DNA of 64,000 nt from Dactylonectria macrodidyma (GCA_020744425.1 JAGMUV010000021.1:1054001-1118000), one strand, 5' to 3'; numbered from the stretch's first letter, positions 31,449 through 42,776 are shown. A program made the numbers and translations. The notes: generated by a model from the letters alone, not told the origin.

Positions 31449-32805
31449 CGACAGCAGAGCGAATGGCTGACTCTCAGGGCCTTCCCCACGGCCAATTCTA
31501 TCGCGCATACTCGAAATGGGCAAAAGGTGGTTGGGGTATGATATTTACCGGTATGTTCATCACAAAAATCCCCGCCAGACATAACACATGTGCTCAAGCA
31601 ACCAAGGAAACGTTTTCGTCGACCCAGCCTATCTTGGGAATACCCTGGAGGTCTCTATCCCGAGTATTATCGATACCAAAGCAAGAACCGCTCTGAAAAA
31701 ATGGTGTCAGTCCTGCTCATCTGAAGGAACACCTACGCTGATGCAGCTCAACCATCCAGGACGGCAGTCCATCCTTTGTGCCGGCAAGCGCTCTGTATTC
31801 GCAAAGACTCTAGCGCCTAGCGCTGTGCCTTTGAACCTAGGGTCTGGTATTATTCCTAAGACAGCTCGTGTTGTTCTATTCGGAACACCTCGAGAAATGT
31901 CTTCGGTGGATATTGAAACAGTCATCTCTCAATTTGCGACTGCCGCGCGAGTCGCTGCCGAGGCGGGCTTTGCTGGGGTCGAGTTGCATGCTGCACATGG
32001 ATACTTGCTATCGCAATTTTTGAGCAAAAAGACGAACCTGAGACAAGATGCTTGGGGCGGTGATGCTACGAAGAGAGCAAGGATTGTAGTTGAGATCATC
32101 AACGGAATCAGAAAGGTCGTACCGAAAGGGTTTGCGGTAGGAGTAAAGGTGAACAGCGTTGATCACCAGGATGATAAAGAGATGGGAGACTCCCTCATCC
32201 AATTGAAATCTATCGTGGACGTGGGCGTAGATTTCATCGAAGTCAGCGGTGGTAGTTGGGAGGATCCGAAGGCATGTGTGGTCTCTCGCCCTTCCTATTG
32301 TTCTTTTTTCTTCATCTTTGTTTAATGGAGTCATGGAGATGTAGAGCTAATATGTTCAGATGATGCAACCCAACATGCCACCTCCCTCTGCTCGCACACA
32401 TGCACGAGAGGCTTTTTTTCTCTCATTCGCAAAAGCTATTAGGGAGCATTTCTCTGATGTTCCGCTTATTGTCACAGGCGGGTTCCGTTCACGCGTTGGT
32501 ATGGCATCTGCGGTCCAAGAAGGAGACTGCGATTTGATTGGCCTGGCGCGACCCGCTGTCTTAAACCCGGAGCTACCTAAGAACAAGATTTTCAATGCAG
32601 AAGTTCACGAAGCGGAGAAGTTATACACAGAAAATTTGGAAAAGCCATTGTTGGAGAGACTCATAGGGAATAGGGTCGCAGGTGCAGGGGCTGAGAGTGT
32701 GAGTTTCTTCTCTGGTTCCCCTTTACGAGTTTAATGGCTAACTAGGGCTGGTTTACAATAAATCAGGAATGGTACAGCAAACAAATTCAGAAGAATGGCA
32801 TCTAG
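31449..32805 (+). pseudogene. Old-yellow-enzyme family flavin oxidoreductase, 5' end lost at the LTR
   Basis: Four exon pieces: 31449-31550, 31607-32271, 32360-32698 and 32767-32805. Visible: AERMADSQGLPHGQFYRAYS, LMQLNHPGRQS, the active-site ELHAAHGYLLSQFLS (the His pair that binds the substrate carbonyl or nitro group), GVKVNSVDHQ, IEVSGGSWEDP and the FMN phosphate loop VTGGFRSRVGM; the end EWYSKQIQKNGI is the usual C-terminus. The family (PF00724, YqjM-like branch) uses FMN and NAD(P)H to reduce activated alkenes. The first 20-25 residues, with the conserved N-terminal beta hairpin and start codon, are replaced by LTR sequence, so it probably yields no protein unless an LTR-driven transcript starts at an internal Met. 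The second intron uses a GC donor (AAG/GCATGT). Confidence 0.88.
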
Positions 32806-34122
32806 CGCAACTTGTTCATATTTGGACCAACAATGTCCGCCAACAAGCACGCAGCGTGTACTCTGATAATTCGTTGAATTGGAACGCCACACCTGTGGTT
32901 GTTCAGCTGATGATAGACCCATTTTTCAGGGTGCCAGTCATTTGTTTTTCGAGGCTGTCAGAGCGTGAAACGTGACCAATCACCGATGTTAGCGGACCCC
33001 CGTAGGGATCTCGGCATTTGGTGCGGCGTCATGGCGCTGCTTCGGTAACGGTAGACCCAATAGGCTAATGCAACGACCCTGTCAATGCCCCACAAGCGAC
33101 AGGCCGACCGGCAGGGATATCTGGAGGAGGACCCCAAGAAGAAGGTCCAGACCCCCAAGAAGAAGACCTAAATCGCACCGGTTTTCCTTATGTATTGGGT
33201 GTTGTTCAAACTAGCTTGTTTTTTGCCTCTGAACATGCTGGACCCTGCGCGACAACGGCTGAGAACGGTGACTCCATACGAATCGCATAGTACCCCTTGC
33301 TGGTCCGGCTGGTCTTTTATCGAGCAGCCACTTCCTCCATAATATCGTCAAGCATATGGCCACTATGACCTCATCATGGCATGCCCAAATAAGCTTGTCC
33401 ACCGTAAATGCTCCCAGTTCTCCGGCGTCACTCGCCAACGAAGACGAGTCTTCTTATACATCATCCGGAACAGCCCGCGAAGTGTCGGACAAATATTACG
33501 TGGTGCTCACTCGTTGTGGCAGGATGGCCCCAGGCTGGTCGTCTCTTCCAGCGCTTGGTCGCTCTACTAACGTTGTTTCCTCCCTATTGAGAAATCGCCT
33601 TGCAAGGAAGATGCTTCTTTTGAGCAACACCAGTCAAGAGCCTGCCATATTCGATTGTAATAAAGGGAGAGGATAGATCTTGGGTCGAATGGATCCGATA
33701 TAACAGAGCGGAGGCAGTGTAACTAGAAGAAAAATGGAGCTCTTAGGTGATCGAGACCAAATCGTTCGAACTGTTAATAGCTCAGGGAGACTCTAACCTG
33801 GGAAAATGAGACCTACACACGCTCTAAAGTACCAAACCGGACTACTGTACAAGAGCGCATTCCCGCGTTGACGGTTTCCTCCGCGGCATTCCTTGACCCA
33901 TCGACTCTCGCCACAGATATGGCAAGTTCCGCAAGCAGTATTGGCATCTCGCGGGTTGTTTGGGGCTATCAAGAGGGTTGGGAAAGGAGGGGTCGCTCAA
34001 CCGACATGTCAACTTGGCTCGCATGCTGAGCGATATCAAGGGTCATATCAAACGTTGTGTGTCGAATTTGCCAAAATGTATGATGCTAGTATTAAGAGCC
34101 GTTGAGAGATTGTACCTTCCAC
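32806..34122. other. No supported gene
   Basis: Short frames only. The longest (33356-33676, plus) lacks recognisable motifs and has no paired introns or family similarity that I can see. GC content is ordinary. Confidence 0.45.
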
Positions 34123-35606
34123 TTATTTAAGCGGTGAACCCAAGGCCGCATGCGTACGCGATACGACTGAGGTCAACACCCCAATCCATTGCATTCCAAA
34201 TCGCTTCATTCCAAACCCCAGGGCGGCGCTTATAGCGATAAAGACAACCATCAGCGCTACTTTACCCCTAGTCGTCAACACTCGGGTATTAAGCCTAAGC
34301 GGTCTTAGGTTGGTCCCAGGTCTCCGTCTGTCTCTTTCCCTGACTCCCTTCTTGGCTTTCGATGTTCCCACGCCTTCAGCACTCTTGTGGGGTTTCTCAT
34401 GGTCTTGAAACCGCGCGTAGTAAGAGGGTTTCGCTTCGGACTTGTCGTGGTCGTAGGCACTGCTATCTTGTTGGATGAACGGCTTGTTCATCCAGCCTCG
34501 CGAGTTCGTCTTGCTTTCAGACTCGTTAGAGTGATTCATAGAATCAGCTGCTTGAACAGGTCTCTCCTCGGCAAGCTCTTCGGAGTCCGTCTCTTCAGCG
34601 GGTCCTCTGTAATCGGTGCCGATGTTATCCCTTGGAACAGATGTCTCCTTAGTGGAGTCTTCGCAGTCAGACTCCTCTTTTGAACCACAATATTCGATCG
34701 CTAGTGGAGGTTGATAGATTGGTACGACTGGCTCATTCATCAAATCTCGGGGTGACCTATTGATCCAGAGACGTTTAGCTTCTGCTACTCTAGCCCTTCC
34801 TTGGCTACATACCTCAATTCGGCAAACGCGGCATTGATGGCGAGGGACATCTCCTGAGGAACCTGGTACCGCAGCTCCTTGATAACGCGTTCAATAGATT
34901 TTCGTCCCAACGTCAATTGCTTGTTCCGACGTCCTTCCAATCGATACAGTCGCAGCTCTGTGGCTAACTGGTCCACCTTTTGGATTAAAGTCGATTGTTG
35001 ACGTTGATGACTGCAACAATCTAAAATCCTGACATGGCCATACCTGTGAGTTTCTGGTAACGTTGATTTTCGAGGCCGCGGTACTCACTGGTTCAAGCGG
35101 AGCAGCATCTGAGACAATATCATGATCTGCTGAAAGAGCTCCATTTTCAGGTCCGCTGTGGAGTTGTGGACGGCAAGGATGACTCGTCTAGCGGACTTTT
35201 TAAAAACATTTCCAGACTTTAACTTCTCGAACTCCTGCAGCGTGGGTTCGATGGAGCTCAGGCTCAGATAGCAACTTTGTCGGATATCCCCGAAGATTGC
35301 CTGGTGATGAGCAGGTATCTCGCTAAATCCTTTAAGGGTATCGTGAAGCTGATTGAAAACCAACAAAAGGGCCCCGGCTTGCGCCTTCAAATGTTGATGA
35401 TCCACATCTAGGCTCTGTATCCTCCGGACCACATCTTTGCAGTGCACGGCGAGATCAAAGAAATCCCTGGTACTTAGTGGGAGGCTCATTGGAGGTTGAC
35501 GTACGAGTTTCGCTGTGGCGGCTTCCGAACGGAACGGGACGAGCAATTCCATAAAGCCCAACCGTACGGAAGTGTCCTTCCAGATATACCTTTCCAGTAG
35601 CAGCAT
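34123..35606 (-). pseudogene. Uncharacterised protein with helical N-terminus and C-terminal membrane anchor (one frameshift)
   Basis: Exon 1 (from ATG 35606; an alternative start is 35489, MSLPLSTRDFFDLA) encodes a helical region with HCKDVVRRIQSLDVDHQHLK and ILSQMLLRLNH. It resembles N-terminal domains of fungal STAND/ankyrin proteins, but I cannot name the family. A GTGAGT...GCAG intron follows at about 35091-35014. Exon 2 reads HQRQQSTLIQKVDQLATELR to KELRYQVPQEMSLAINAAF. At about 34790 a one-base loss interrupts the frame: RYVAKEG, then shifted ARVAEAKRLWINRSPRDLMN. The tail is acidic, then basic, and ends with a hydrophobic segment VALMVVFIAISAALGFGM near the C-terminus at 34123. The shift may be a real mutation or a sequencing error. 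Confidence 0.55.
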
Positions 35607-37063
35607 GCGGTTGCAATTTTGCCACTTTGGTCAAGTCAATTAGAGAGCAGGCTCGAACCAGTTAGCTAGCTTGGCTCCGCCTACACACCACGAGATCTGG
35701 TCGAATTGGCTGAGCGGCTAAGCGCATCAGGACGATTCCTGTACCGCCGCCCTTGCCCACCGATCCATCGCATCGCTTTTTCTCAGCCACATAGAAGATC
35801 GTGGTGTGAACCGTATCCCCACCCCCAGCACCAAAAAAAAAAAAAAATATTGTGGTGTAACATTGCTTCACTTTCTCAGCCGCAAATTTAGTGTGCGCGC
35901 TAGCACGAAGGACATTAAGTCTAGTTTCCGGACCGTCCCGGTCATTTGGCCATGACATTTGGGGCATCTTCTGAAGGCTCGCGTCCACTCCACAAACCCT
36001 AGGACTCGACTGATCGATGAAAGGATTTCCGGGAACGGCCGTGGGGGATTCAGCGAACGGGTAGATGGAACCACGCAGTGATGTCTCTACGTTACGAATT
36101 TAACACATGTTTGCGAGGTGGCGGCCTAATCCCCCCCTTGTCCGAAGTGTGACTGGCACAGGACAGCCAGGCACTGCCTGCTGGCTGAATAGTGATTCTT
36201 TCTGGTGGAGTGACAAGGGCACGCGCCATGCTCGGGCATTCGATCCAACTGCGGAGGTTGGTTTATGAAACCCTCCTCTTCTGTTTGGTGGCGATTGCCT
36301 CCTCCCTCTAGCTGAGAAAACAGCTCGATTGTACCGGCCCGCGGACCTCGAACTTAGTCAAGCGCATATCGTACGCCCGACGTTAGGGATTGTCGGGCAG
36401 AGAGCTGCGAATCGAATATTATCGAATTGCAGAGCGGCGAGGCGTCTCCTGATATAGATCGGATATATGACCGTCGGAGGTCTGCTACTTCCTGCTTGGG
36501 TATCAAACGGACTTTACTAATGTACCGCACCGGTCCTACATAAATAGAAGTATAACAATCAGTATCTATACTGAGCACATGGTAGGCCATTAATGCTCCC
36601 CGTAGCGTCCCTTTTAGGGCTTCCAGAGGGCCTGCCTGAGGCATAGTTATTGGCTAGTGGTGGGTAACTGCGCTACCGCTCGCTTACAGCGCCTTACGTC
36701 TACTTGTGGTGAGTCAGCAGACACGGCCATCAGGATACCTCATACATGTCGGATGATGAGGCGCCGCGCAAACTACTAGCTCAAGCAGCCACAATTACTG
36801 CGTTGGGTTTTCATTGGCCTGATATATGCACTCTTCCAACTGAACGGTCGACTTCCGGTGCAGCTGAACTTGGCAGAGCGAGCGCCACTCGAACCAGATG
36901 GGACCACAGTCTACCAGCTCAAGTAGCTCAAGCAGCATAAGGAAGCGCCCTTGAAGCTGTTTGCGTGACTCTTGTGTGTGTGAAGGAGATTAAACATCTG
37001 ATTCCCAGACTCCGTCTGGTTATGGCAATGCAGTGGCGCTAGACCGGTATCTAAGTCGTTCTA
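35607..37063. other. No supported gene; poly-A tract at about 35834-35847
   Basis: No recognisable coding sequence. A D-arm-like stretch near 35703-35730 prompted a tRNA search that failed. Short frames on the minus strand (36354-36644) show no known motif. Confidence 0.45.
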
Positions 37064-37645
37064 TTAAGTCCAGCTGAGCGTAGCACCGAGTTTCGGCGGC
37101 CCTTCCGCTGTCATATTGCCGAATTGCGCTGGGCGACCGGGTCGGTAGTTTAACGCTGTCGCCATGTCCAGTCCTTGTCGAACGTTGTTTCGAATATCGT
37201 CGTCTATCCCGCGAACTCGAACTGTCTCGTGATAATAGTAGCGGGCCACGTTGACGACGCCTTTATCCGTCACCTCAGGCAACAGCTCGCCTTCCTCGTC
37301 GCGTTCGGGGTATTGCCACGGGTCTTTCATCACTAGCAGCGTCTCGGGATGCCCTTCGGGGTGGGCTCTCCAACAAGTCGTCGCCCGGCCAAATATGCAA
37401 CGCGCCCGCAGCATTATCCCGTCGATAATGACCCGTTGCTTGGATCCGTTCCGCTCAATCTCGATAAATTTTTCATGGTTTGCCGTCCGTATTGTTGGAT
37501 CGAAGCCGAGCCCTTCTTCGCTCATCCAGAAAAAGCCGAGGATTGTAAACACGAACCGAAAGCCGTCTTTGTTAATGCCAAACTGCTCAGATGCGATGCC
37601 CCCATCATCCCGCGCTGCCCCGTGGCCTGGGTTGACCGTTTTCCT
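37064..37645 (-). pseudogene. FunK1-type fungal protein kinase fragment
   Basis: The open frame from 37645, just inside an in-frame TAG, runs to a stop at 37064 (194 codons). It carries the N-lobe-side region of FunK1 (PF17667): FVFTILGFFWMSEEGLGFDP, KQRVIIDGIMLRARCIFGRA, TCWRAHPEGHPE, VMKDPWQYPERDEEGELL, VNVARYYYHETV and DDIRNNVRQGLD. The catalytic HRD-type loop and the rest of the kinase should follow but are replaced by a short unrelated tail (PKLGATLSWT). The upstream part is cut by AT-rich sequence. Clearly a truncated copy of a large, often transposon-associated fungal kinase family. Confidence 0.85.
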
Positions 37646-38350
37646 CTAACTTATAGTAATGAGTCTGTATTAGTAATGTAAGTAGCTTAGTAGAGATTAA
37701 GAATAACTCGGATTGCTTATACTATATGAATCTTATTCTAGAGCAGGTTTGTTCGCATATGTTATAGTAAACAAATAAAATCGCAGTAATTACAGCTCTT
37801 GATTTTAAAATATAAAAAACTTAGAAGATTAATTTCTTATTGCTTAAATAGCAATTTCGACTGTTAATAGTTACTTAAGGTATCCGGAGACTACTGGGAA
37901 AGTGGGTCTGATATCTGACCGTCTAGTTAGAAGATCTTAAGTCTAGAAGATCATAGATTGGCTCATTACCTTCATCAAGATATGCATACTCTATCTAAGG
38001 TTGAGTTTAGGTAGTCAGGACAGGTTGCCAAAAGGTGGTTTATACAATTAATACTATATATTACTACGAGCCACAGTAACGAGATTCATCGTTCAGAGGG
38101 GACCCACTAATAGAGCCTGAACGAGCCTGTGCTATTGAGAAAGAGTAAAATAGAGAAATAAACAATGTTAAATTTGTGTGGGCCTTTGCGTTACACGATG
38201 GCACTCAGGGGTCAAAACCGCACACACTGGCGGTGGAGGTGTTCCGTACGGGCTACAGGACTGGAGGCTTGGGACGTCTCTCACTGTCGATGTGTAGCAA
38301 TGACGTTGGCGCTGGGCCGCAGCGTAGCTGCCGCGCTCGCGGCGATAGCT
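37646..38350. other. AT-rich, mutated-looking sequence
   Basis: Roughly 37660-38160 is strongly AT-rich with many TA dinucleotides and no frames, unlike both flanks. It may be an old repeat altered by RIP. Nothing is identifiable. Confidence 0.5.
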
Positions 38351-38785
38351 TCAAGTTGTTTGCGAATTATCTTCCAATTGTTGACTCAACTCTCGGGTCA
38401 TATTTTGCTGCTCTTTAGCTGTTTCTTTTAAATCTAGAATTATCTCTTGCTGGCTGCTGATGATGCCGTTCTGCTCTTTAACGGTTTCCCTTAACCCTTG
38501 GAACTCAGCGCGGTACTCGCCCAATAATTCCAAGGCTTTTTGGAGCATCACCCTTCCCTCGTTGATGTTGATGTTGCTACTGTTTCCCTTCCTCGGATCG
38601 ACAGCATGATCGACTTCTTCTTCAACCGTTATCGCTCTCGTTGTCGCTCTCGTGGCATATCGACTGCTTTTATTCGGTTCTTTCGTGGTGTCCTCGAGCA
38701 TCCGCTTCATGCTTCGAAGCTTCATTGGCGTCGACACGAGGCCGCTCGGCCCCACCAAGGTCTCGGCGCCTGCCGCAATGGTCAT
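38351..38785 (-). CDS. Small hypothetical coiled-coil protein
   Basis: 144 codons from ATG 38785 to the stop at 38351. The first half is basic (MKLRSMKRMLEDTTKEPN, SSRYATRATTRA). The second half (about residues 75-140) is a predicted coiled coil rich in Glu/Gln/Leu (LGEYRAEFQGLRETVKEQ, IISSQQEIILDLKETAKEQ). Basic-plus-coiled-coil proteins of this size occur as Gag-like first frames of fungal retroelements, but no reverse transcriptase is next to it. I do not recognise the family. Confidence 0.4.
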   Translation of the reverse strand: MTIAAGAETLVGPSGLVSTPMKLRSMKRMLEDTTKEPNKSSRYATRATTRAITVEEEVDHAVDPRKGNSSNININEGRVMLQKALELLGEYRAEFQGLRETVKEQNGIISSQQEIILDLKETAKEQQNMTRELSQQLEDNSQTT

Positions 38786-39214
38786 GATGAAAGCTAGCCC
38801 ACCACCTCAAAACTCTTCCAATTCAGAAAATAATAAAGATTTCAAGATCTCGACAGGCACACAGTTCGCCTGACTGATACCTCAAAACTGTTACAGTGTG
38901 GTCCCCGAGGTGGCTATGATACGGATACAGTGGCTGATAAAGAAGTTGCTGGTAGAAATGTGGCTGAGTATAAATGAACACTACTAGGGTGTCAGAAAAT
39001 GAACTCTAGTAGAGTTCTGAGGTTACAGCATCTGTAGGATTATCCGCGCGTAATTTGGGCACGTACCGACTGTTCACGGACTATTGGTCTGGACTGTAGC
39101 CTGGACTATTAGGAACGCCGTCAATGTGATATGAATGCTCTGCCGCCGTATACATGCAGTCTCAAGAGATAGCTTCATTCTCTTCCTCCAACCCCGACTG
39201 GTCAATCCTGACAT

Positions 39215-39454
39215 CTATATCATTTTGCCCTGTAACTCTCGTTCCCCACTCAGCGGCATTTCATCTCCTGGGCCAGTAGCAACCATGCTTTCGAGGCGTT
39301 GCAAATGTTTCTCTGCATCGGTAGGACAGTCGATAGTTGAACAGCCGACGATGATTTTGTTTTCGAAGGTTTGGACGACTAACATTCCGTTCAAAGCGCC
39401 TACGGCCACGAGAAAACGAAGAACCGTCTCACGTAATGGGTTGTTAGAGACCAT
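39215..39454 (-). CDS. Small hypothetical protein
   Basis: 79 aa from ATG 39454. Sequence such as ALNGMLVVQTFENKIIVG and PTDAEKHLQRLESM looks like real protein rather than random frame, but no family is recognised and no intron is needed. It sits alone between decayed regions. It may be a leftover exon. Confidence 0.3.
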   Translation of the reverse strand: MVSNNPLRETVLRFLVAVGALNGMLVVQTFENKIIVGCSTIDCPTDAEKHLQRLESMVATGPGDEMPLSGERELQGKMI

Positions 39455-40445
39455 GGTATTTTTGCGATGTTGGGGTGGTTTTGAGTAAACGTGTAAAGTT
39501 GATCAAAGTGGGAGGAGGTACGAGCAAAGGGTAAAGACAGATAATATGCGAAATCGGCCTGGGGCCTTCTTTTGGCGGGAAATTATTTAGGGAGATGACC
39601 GAAAGAGTGTAAAGGTGTCTTCAGTGAGCCACAAACAGAGAGCGTCCGTGATGCCTTCCTCTAGTGTTTCCGCTTTCTCGACTCGCGACTCCACCGTGGA
39701 ACGGTGTGGAAGCACGACGGCAGCGGCAAGACCTGTCTGCACTACCTGGCCGAGATAGCGGAGGAGACGTGCCTCCTGTCAAAGGTCAACGTCTCCTGCA
39801 GTGCCTATCCTGCGGGAGTTTCTCGAACGCCACGACCGGCGGCATCTGCTAAGGCTCGTGCCGGGTCCACCGCTCGATGTATTTCTCCAGCCTGACGCCG
39901 AGTACATCACCAACTATATTGAAGGAAGGGCTAGAGGCGAGGAGGCTATGGAGAGAGCGAACAGTGTCTTGGTCCGGTCCAGCAGCCCATTATGGACCGC
40001 CTATTTCTCACACTGCCCATGCATGACTTCTCAACGCCTCGTAATTCGTATAGGCACCCCGCACTTATCTACGGTGTAAATTCCCTCCGATCCGCAGGAT
40101 TTAAAGCGCGAAATTTGTTAAAGGCCCAATTTGCTTACGATATGGGCAAGATGAGATATACTCTTCTCCATCGTCACCTGCCATCTTCGGCAGTGCTCCG
40201 GTGTCAAACTTTGCACCCTTGGAGTGTAAAAAGTGGCCTTTCGGGCTATTACCCCCGTCCACAACCGGAAGCATGGAAGGAACTTTGCATCTCGAGCTCT
40301 GATTGGTCATATCAACAGCAACACCAGTTCCAATAATGTCACCCATGTCTCCCCTCGATGTGTGTCGATATAAATGATGTGCTGTTCCAGGACATGATAG
40401 AATCTCGTTCTGAAAGTCTAGCCCGATCATCCCCGTGTCAGAAAA
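39455..40445. other. No confident gene; protein-like relic at about 39800-40080
   Basis: The plus-strand frame at 39801-40079 (VPILREFLERHDRRHLLRLV, DAEYITNYIEGRARGEEAM) reads like a decayed exon of an unknown gene. A CCAAT at 40330 and a GATATAAATG TATA-like box at about 40367 lie upstream of the SDR gene. Confidence 0.35.
40367..40376 (+). promoter_or_regulatory. TATA-like box of the SDR gene
   Basis: GATATAAATG lies about 70-80 bp before the ATG at 40446, with CCAAT about 115 bp upstream of it. Position and sequence fit a fungal core promoter; the assignment is inferred. Confidence 0.4.
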
Positions 40446-41507
40446 ATGGTTCGCGTCCTCCTCACGGGTGGCAATGGCTTTGTTGCCAGCCACATTCTTG
40501 ATACCCTCCTGAATAATGGACATTCCGTAACGATTACAGTTCGCAGCAAGGAGAAAGGTAACCAAGTACTTGCACGATACAAAAATACCACTAAAGCTGA
40601 AATCGCCGTTTGTGTCATCCCCGACTTTACCACACCTGGAGCCTTCGATGAATGCCTTCAATCAAGCACAAGCTTGGACACCGTCATGCATGTCGCCTCA
40701 CCTTTCTATTATTCAGCGACCGACATCAAGCAAGAATTGCTGGACCCGTCTATTGTCGGCACCACATCCTTACTCACAGCGGTTTGCGATCACGCCCCCT
40801 CAGTCAAAACCGTGATCCTCACCTCCTCCTTTGCTGCAATCCTGAACAGCTACAAGCCCAACACTATTCCACAGCACACCTACACCGAGTCAGACTGGAA
40901 CCCGCTTACCATGGACGACGCCTTCCAAAATACATTAAACGGGTACCGGGCTAGTAAGCTCTTCGCTGAGCGTGCTGCATGGGACTTGATGGATACTCGG
41001 AAACCCACTTTCTCCCTCACAACAATATGCCCAACGCTAGCGTTTGGTCCTGTCATTCAACCTCTATCACATATGGACGAGATAAATACGTCAAGCCAGC
41101 GCATCTATAACTTCATCTCGGGGGCCTTCAAATCGCAGATCCCAGACACAGGCGTGTCTTTCTTCCTCTGGATCGACGTGCGAGATTTAGCTTTAGCGCA
41201 CGTGAAAGCCATGGAAGCCCAGCTTACCGCGCAAGAGAACAGAAGGTACCTTTTGACAGAGGGATACTTCACCAACCAAGACATCTGTAGGATTATTGGA
41301 AGGTGGTTCCCGGAGTATCGGGATGCACTGCCGAGCTGCGAGGGAGAGGGTGGTGGGTACCCGAAGGAGGGCGTTTATGGGTTTGACAACAGTCGGGCGA
41401 CGGAGGAGTTGGGATTAAGGTACAGGACGCTGGAGGAAAGTGTAGTTGATACCGTGAGATCGTTGAAGGATGTGCAGCGAAAGGCGACCTGGCTGCCCAG
41501 GGACTGA
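40446..41507 (+). CDS. Extended SDR NADPH-dependent ketone/aldehyde reductase
   Basis: A single exon, 353 aa. The N-terminal Rossmann motif VLLTGGNGFVASHIL (TGxxGxxG) binds NAD(P)H. VMHVASPF follows beta-strand 4. The catalytic triad is Ser in ILTSSFAAIL with Tyr and Lys in GYRASKLFAERAAW. ICPTLAFGPVIQPL and WIDVRDLALAHVKAME are typical of the dihydroflavonol-4-reductase/cinnamoyl-CoA reductase/GRE2-like branch, which reduces carbonyl groups of varied small molecules in the cytosol. Length matches the family (about 340-350 aa). There are no biosynthetic neighbours, so it is not clearly part of a metabolite cluster. Confidence 0.92.
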   Translation: MVRVLLTGGNGFVASHILDTLLNNGHSVTITVRSKEKGNQVLARYKNTTKAEIAVCVIPDFTTPGAFDECLQSSTSLDTVMHVASPFYYSATDIKQELLDPSIVGTTSLLTAVCDHAPSVKTVILTSSFAAILNSYKPNTIPQHTYTESDWNPLTMDDAFQNTLNGYRASKLFAERAAWDLMDTRKPTFSLTTICPTLAFGPVIQPLSHMDEINTSSQRIYNFISGAFKSQIPDTGVSFFLWIDVRDLALAHVKAMEAQLTAQENRRYLLTEGYFTNQDICRIIGRWFPEYRDALPSCEGEGGGYPKEGVYGFDNSRATEELGLRYRTLEESVVDTVRSLKDVQRKATWLPRD

Positions 41508-42139
41508 TGTAATAATTAGCACATTCCTTGGGTTGATTACTTAAACCTAGTTCGATGACAATAAAAAACGTTGTAGCCGATCTTCTCAAACTACATTCAT
41601 ACACTCCCCCTAAGCTTATCTTGTTAGTCTACTTGGTTTTCGTGCCATCGCCGTTAAAATGACAATCTTTATTCCATCTCACCTTGTCCTCTCTGGAAAG
41701 AAATGATAGAGGCTTGGTATCTCCCTGTTGTTAAAGAAAGCCTTGTACACAACTTCGTAGTTGGCTATGAGATAGTGCATAACCCAGAGATTCCTGCCGT
41801 AGTAACCATTTAACTAATCGGGTTTCTTAAGAAGCCGAAAGACGTTGGGCAGGCTGAATAACCTTTTTTCTACTCTATTGACTTCGAAAGAGTAGGCTAA
41901 GAGGCTCCATATTTTTGTGAGATGCCTATTGAGAAGAGTGAGAGGCGCAGGTCACTAGCTGTAGAGTCACTGGTAGGGGTCATGTAGGTGTAAGATTAAT
42001 CTCTGGCCCTCTATCCTAGGGCCTAAGTCCGCTATAAATACCCCCGTCAGGTGCCTTGCCAGTGACTCGCCCGGGGCACGTGACAGTTACAGGCTGGGGC
42101 CTGGACTGGTGCTTCTACAGTATGGTGAAAGCAGGCCGA
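41508..42139. other. Intergenic, no gene recognised
   Basis: AT-rich for the first 350 bp. A CTATAAATACC TATA-like motif lies at about 42033, upstream of the decayed orphan-gene copy. Confidence 0.45.
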
Positions 42140-42776
42140 TCACTCGATCCAGTCGTCCCGGGGTCGGCTGCGTCACGCTTGACGACGGCACAGAGCGCGT
42201 CCGGGTCTATCCGAGCCGTCATCGTACGGTGTGAGGTTGAGACGCAAATTTCCGCCTTGGTCTACCATCAAGATCACCGAAGATCACCCTGTCTTCTCGC
42301 GGCCTGTGCCTGACGTCCCAAGGCTCATTGAGGTTCCGGTGGTCCTGTACCGGGTAGGCACTCAGTCTAGCAACCAGGCCGACCTTGACAATCAGATTGC
42401 CACGTACCTTAATATCGATGCCGATTCCGGGTTTGCGCTGCCGGAGTGGCAGTCACATGTCGGCACTATTATCGTCGCACGTAAGGACAGGAAGTCGCTG
42501 CTGCCGCAGCATCTTGAGGGCGTGTGGATGTACTGCGATCGCATTCTGGACCTATTTGGTGAGGGTGAAGGCGCGCCGCGAATGCTCTACAGCCGAAAGG
42601 CCTTTGAAGATTTATCAATGCTCGCTAGTCCACTAGAAAGAACCTGTAGACTAAAATTCGACTTCCTAGGCCCAGTAACCAGCGAGTTAAAGCTTAACAG
42701 GACTCCGAGACGGCACTTGGGCGATTGCCTTACCCCGCTTGCTGGCCCCGCACAAGAGGAACCCGTGTCTGAGTAG
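42140..42776 (+). pseudogene. Orphan protein family, copy 2 (frameshifted, 3' end replaced)
   Basis: Paralogue of 22440-23100. The first frame has SIRAVIVRCEVE. A one-base insertion near 42243 shifts it. The second frame then reads PPWSTIKITEDHPVFSRPVP, RLIEVPVVLYRVGTQSSNQA, YLNIDADSGFALPEWQS and HLEGVWMYCDRILDLFGEG up to AFED at about 42607. Beyond that point the two copies no longer match, and the frame ends in unrelated sequence at 42776. The N-terminal MTIDYSKWDNM region is not recognisable here. Confidence 0.6.

Noticed and set aside
33356..33676. A 106-codon plus-strand frame
   Set aside because: No motif, no introns or family resemblance; several overlapping frames of similar length occur here.
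35700..35870. Possible tRNA (TGGCTGAGCGGCTAAG D-arm-like sequence)
   Set aside because: No matching T-arm or complementary acceptor stem could be placed.
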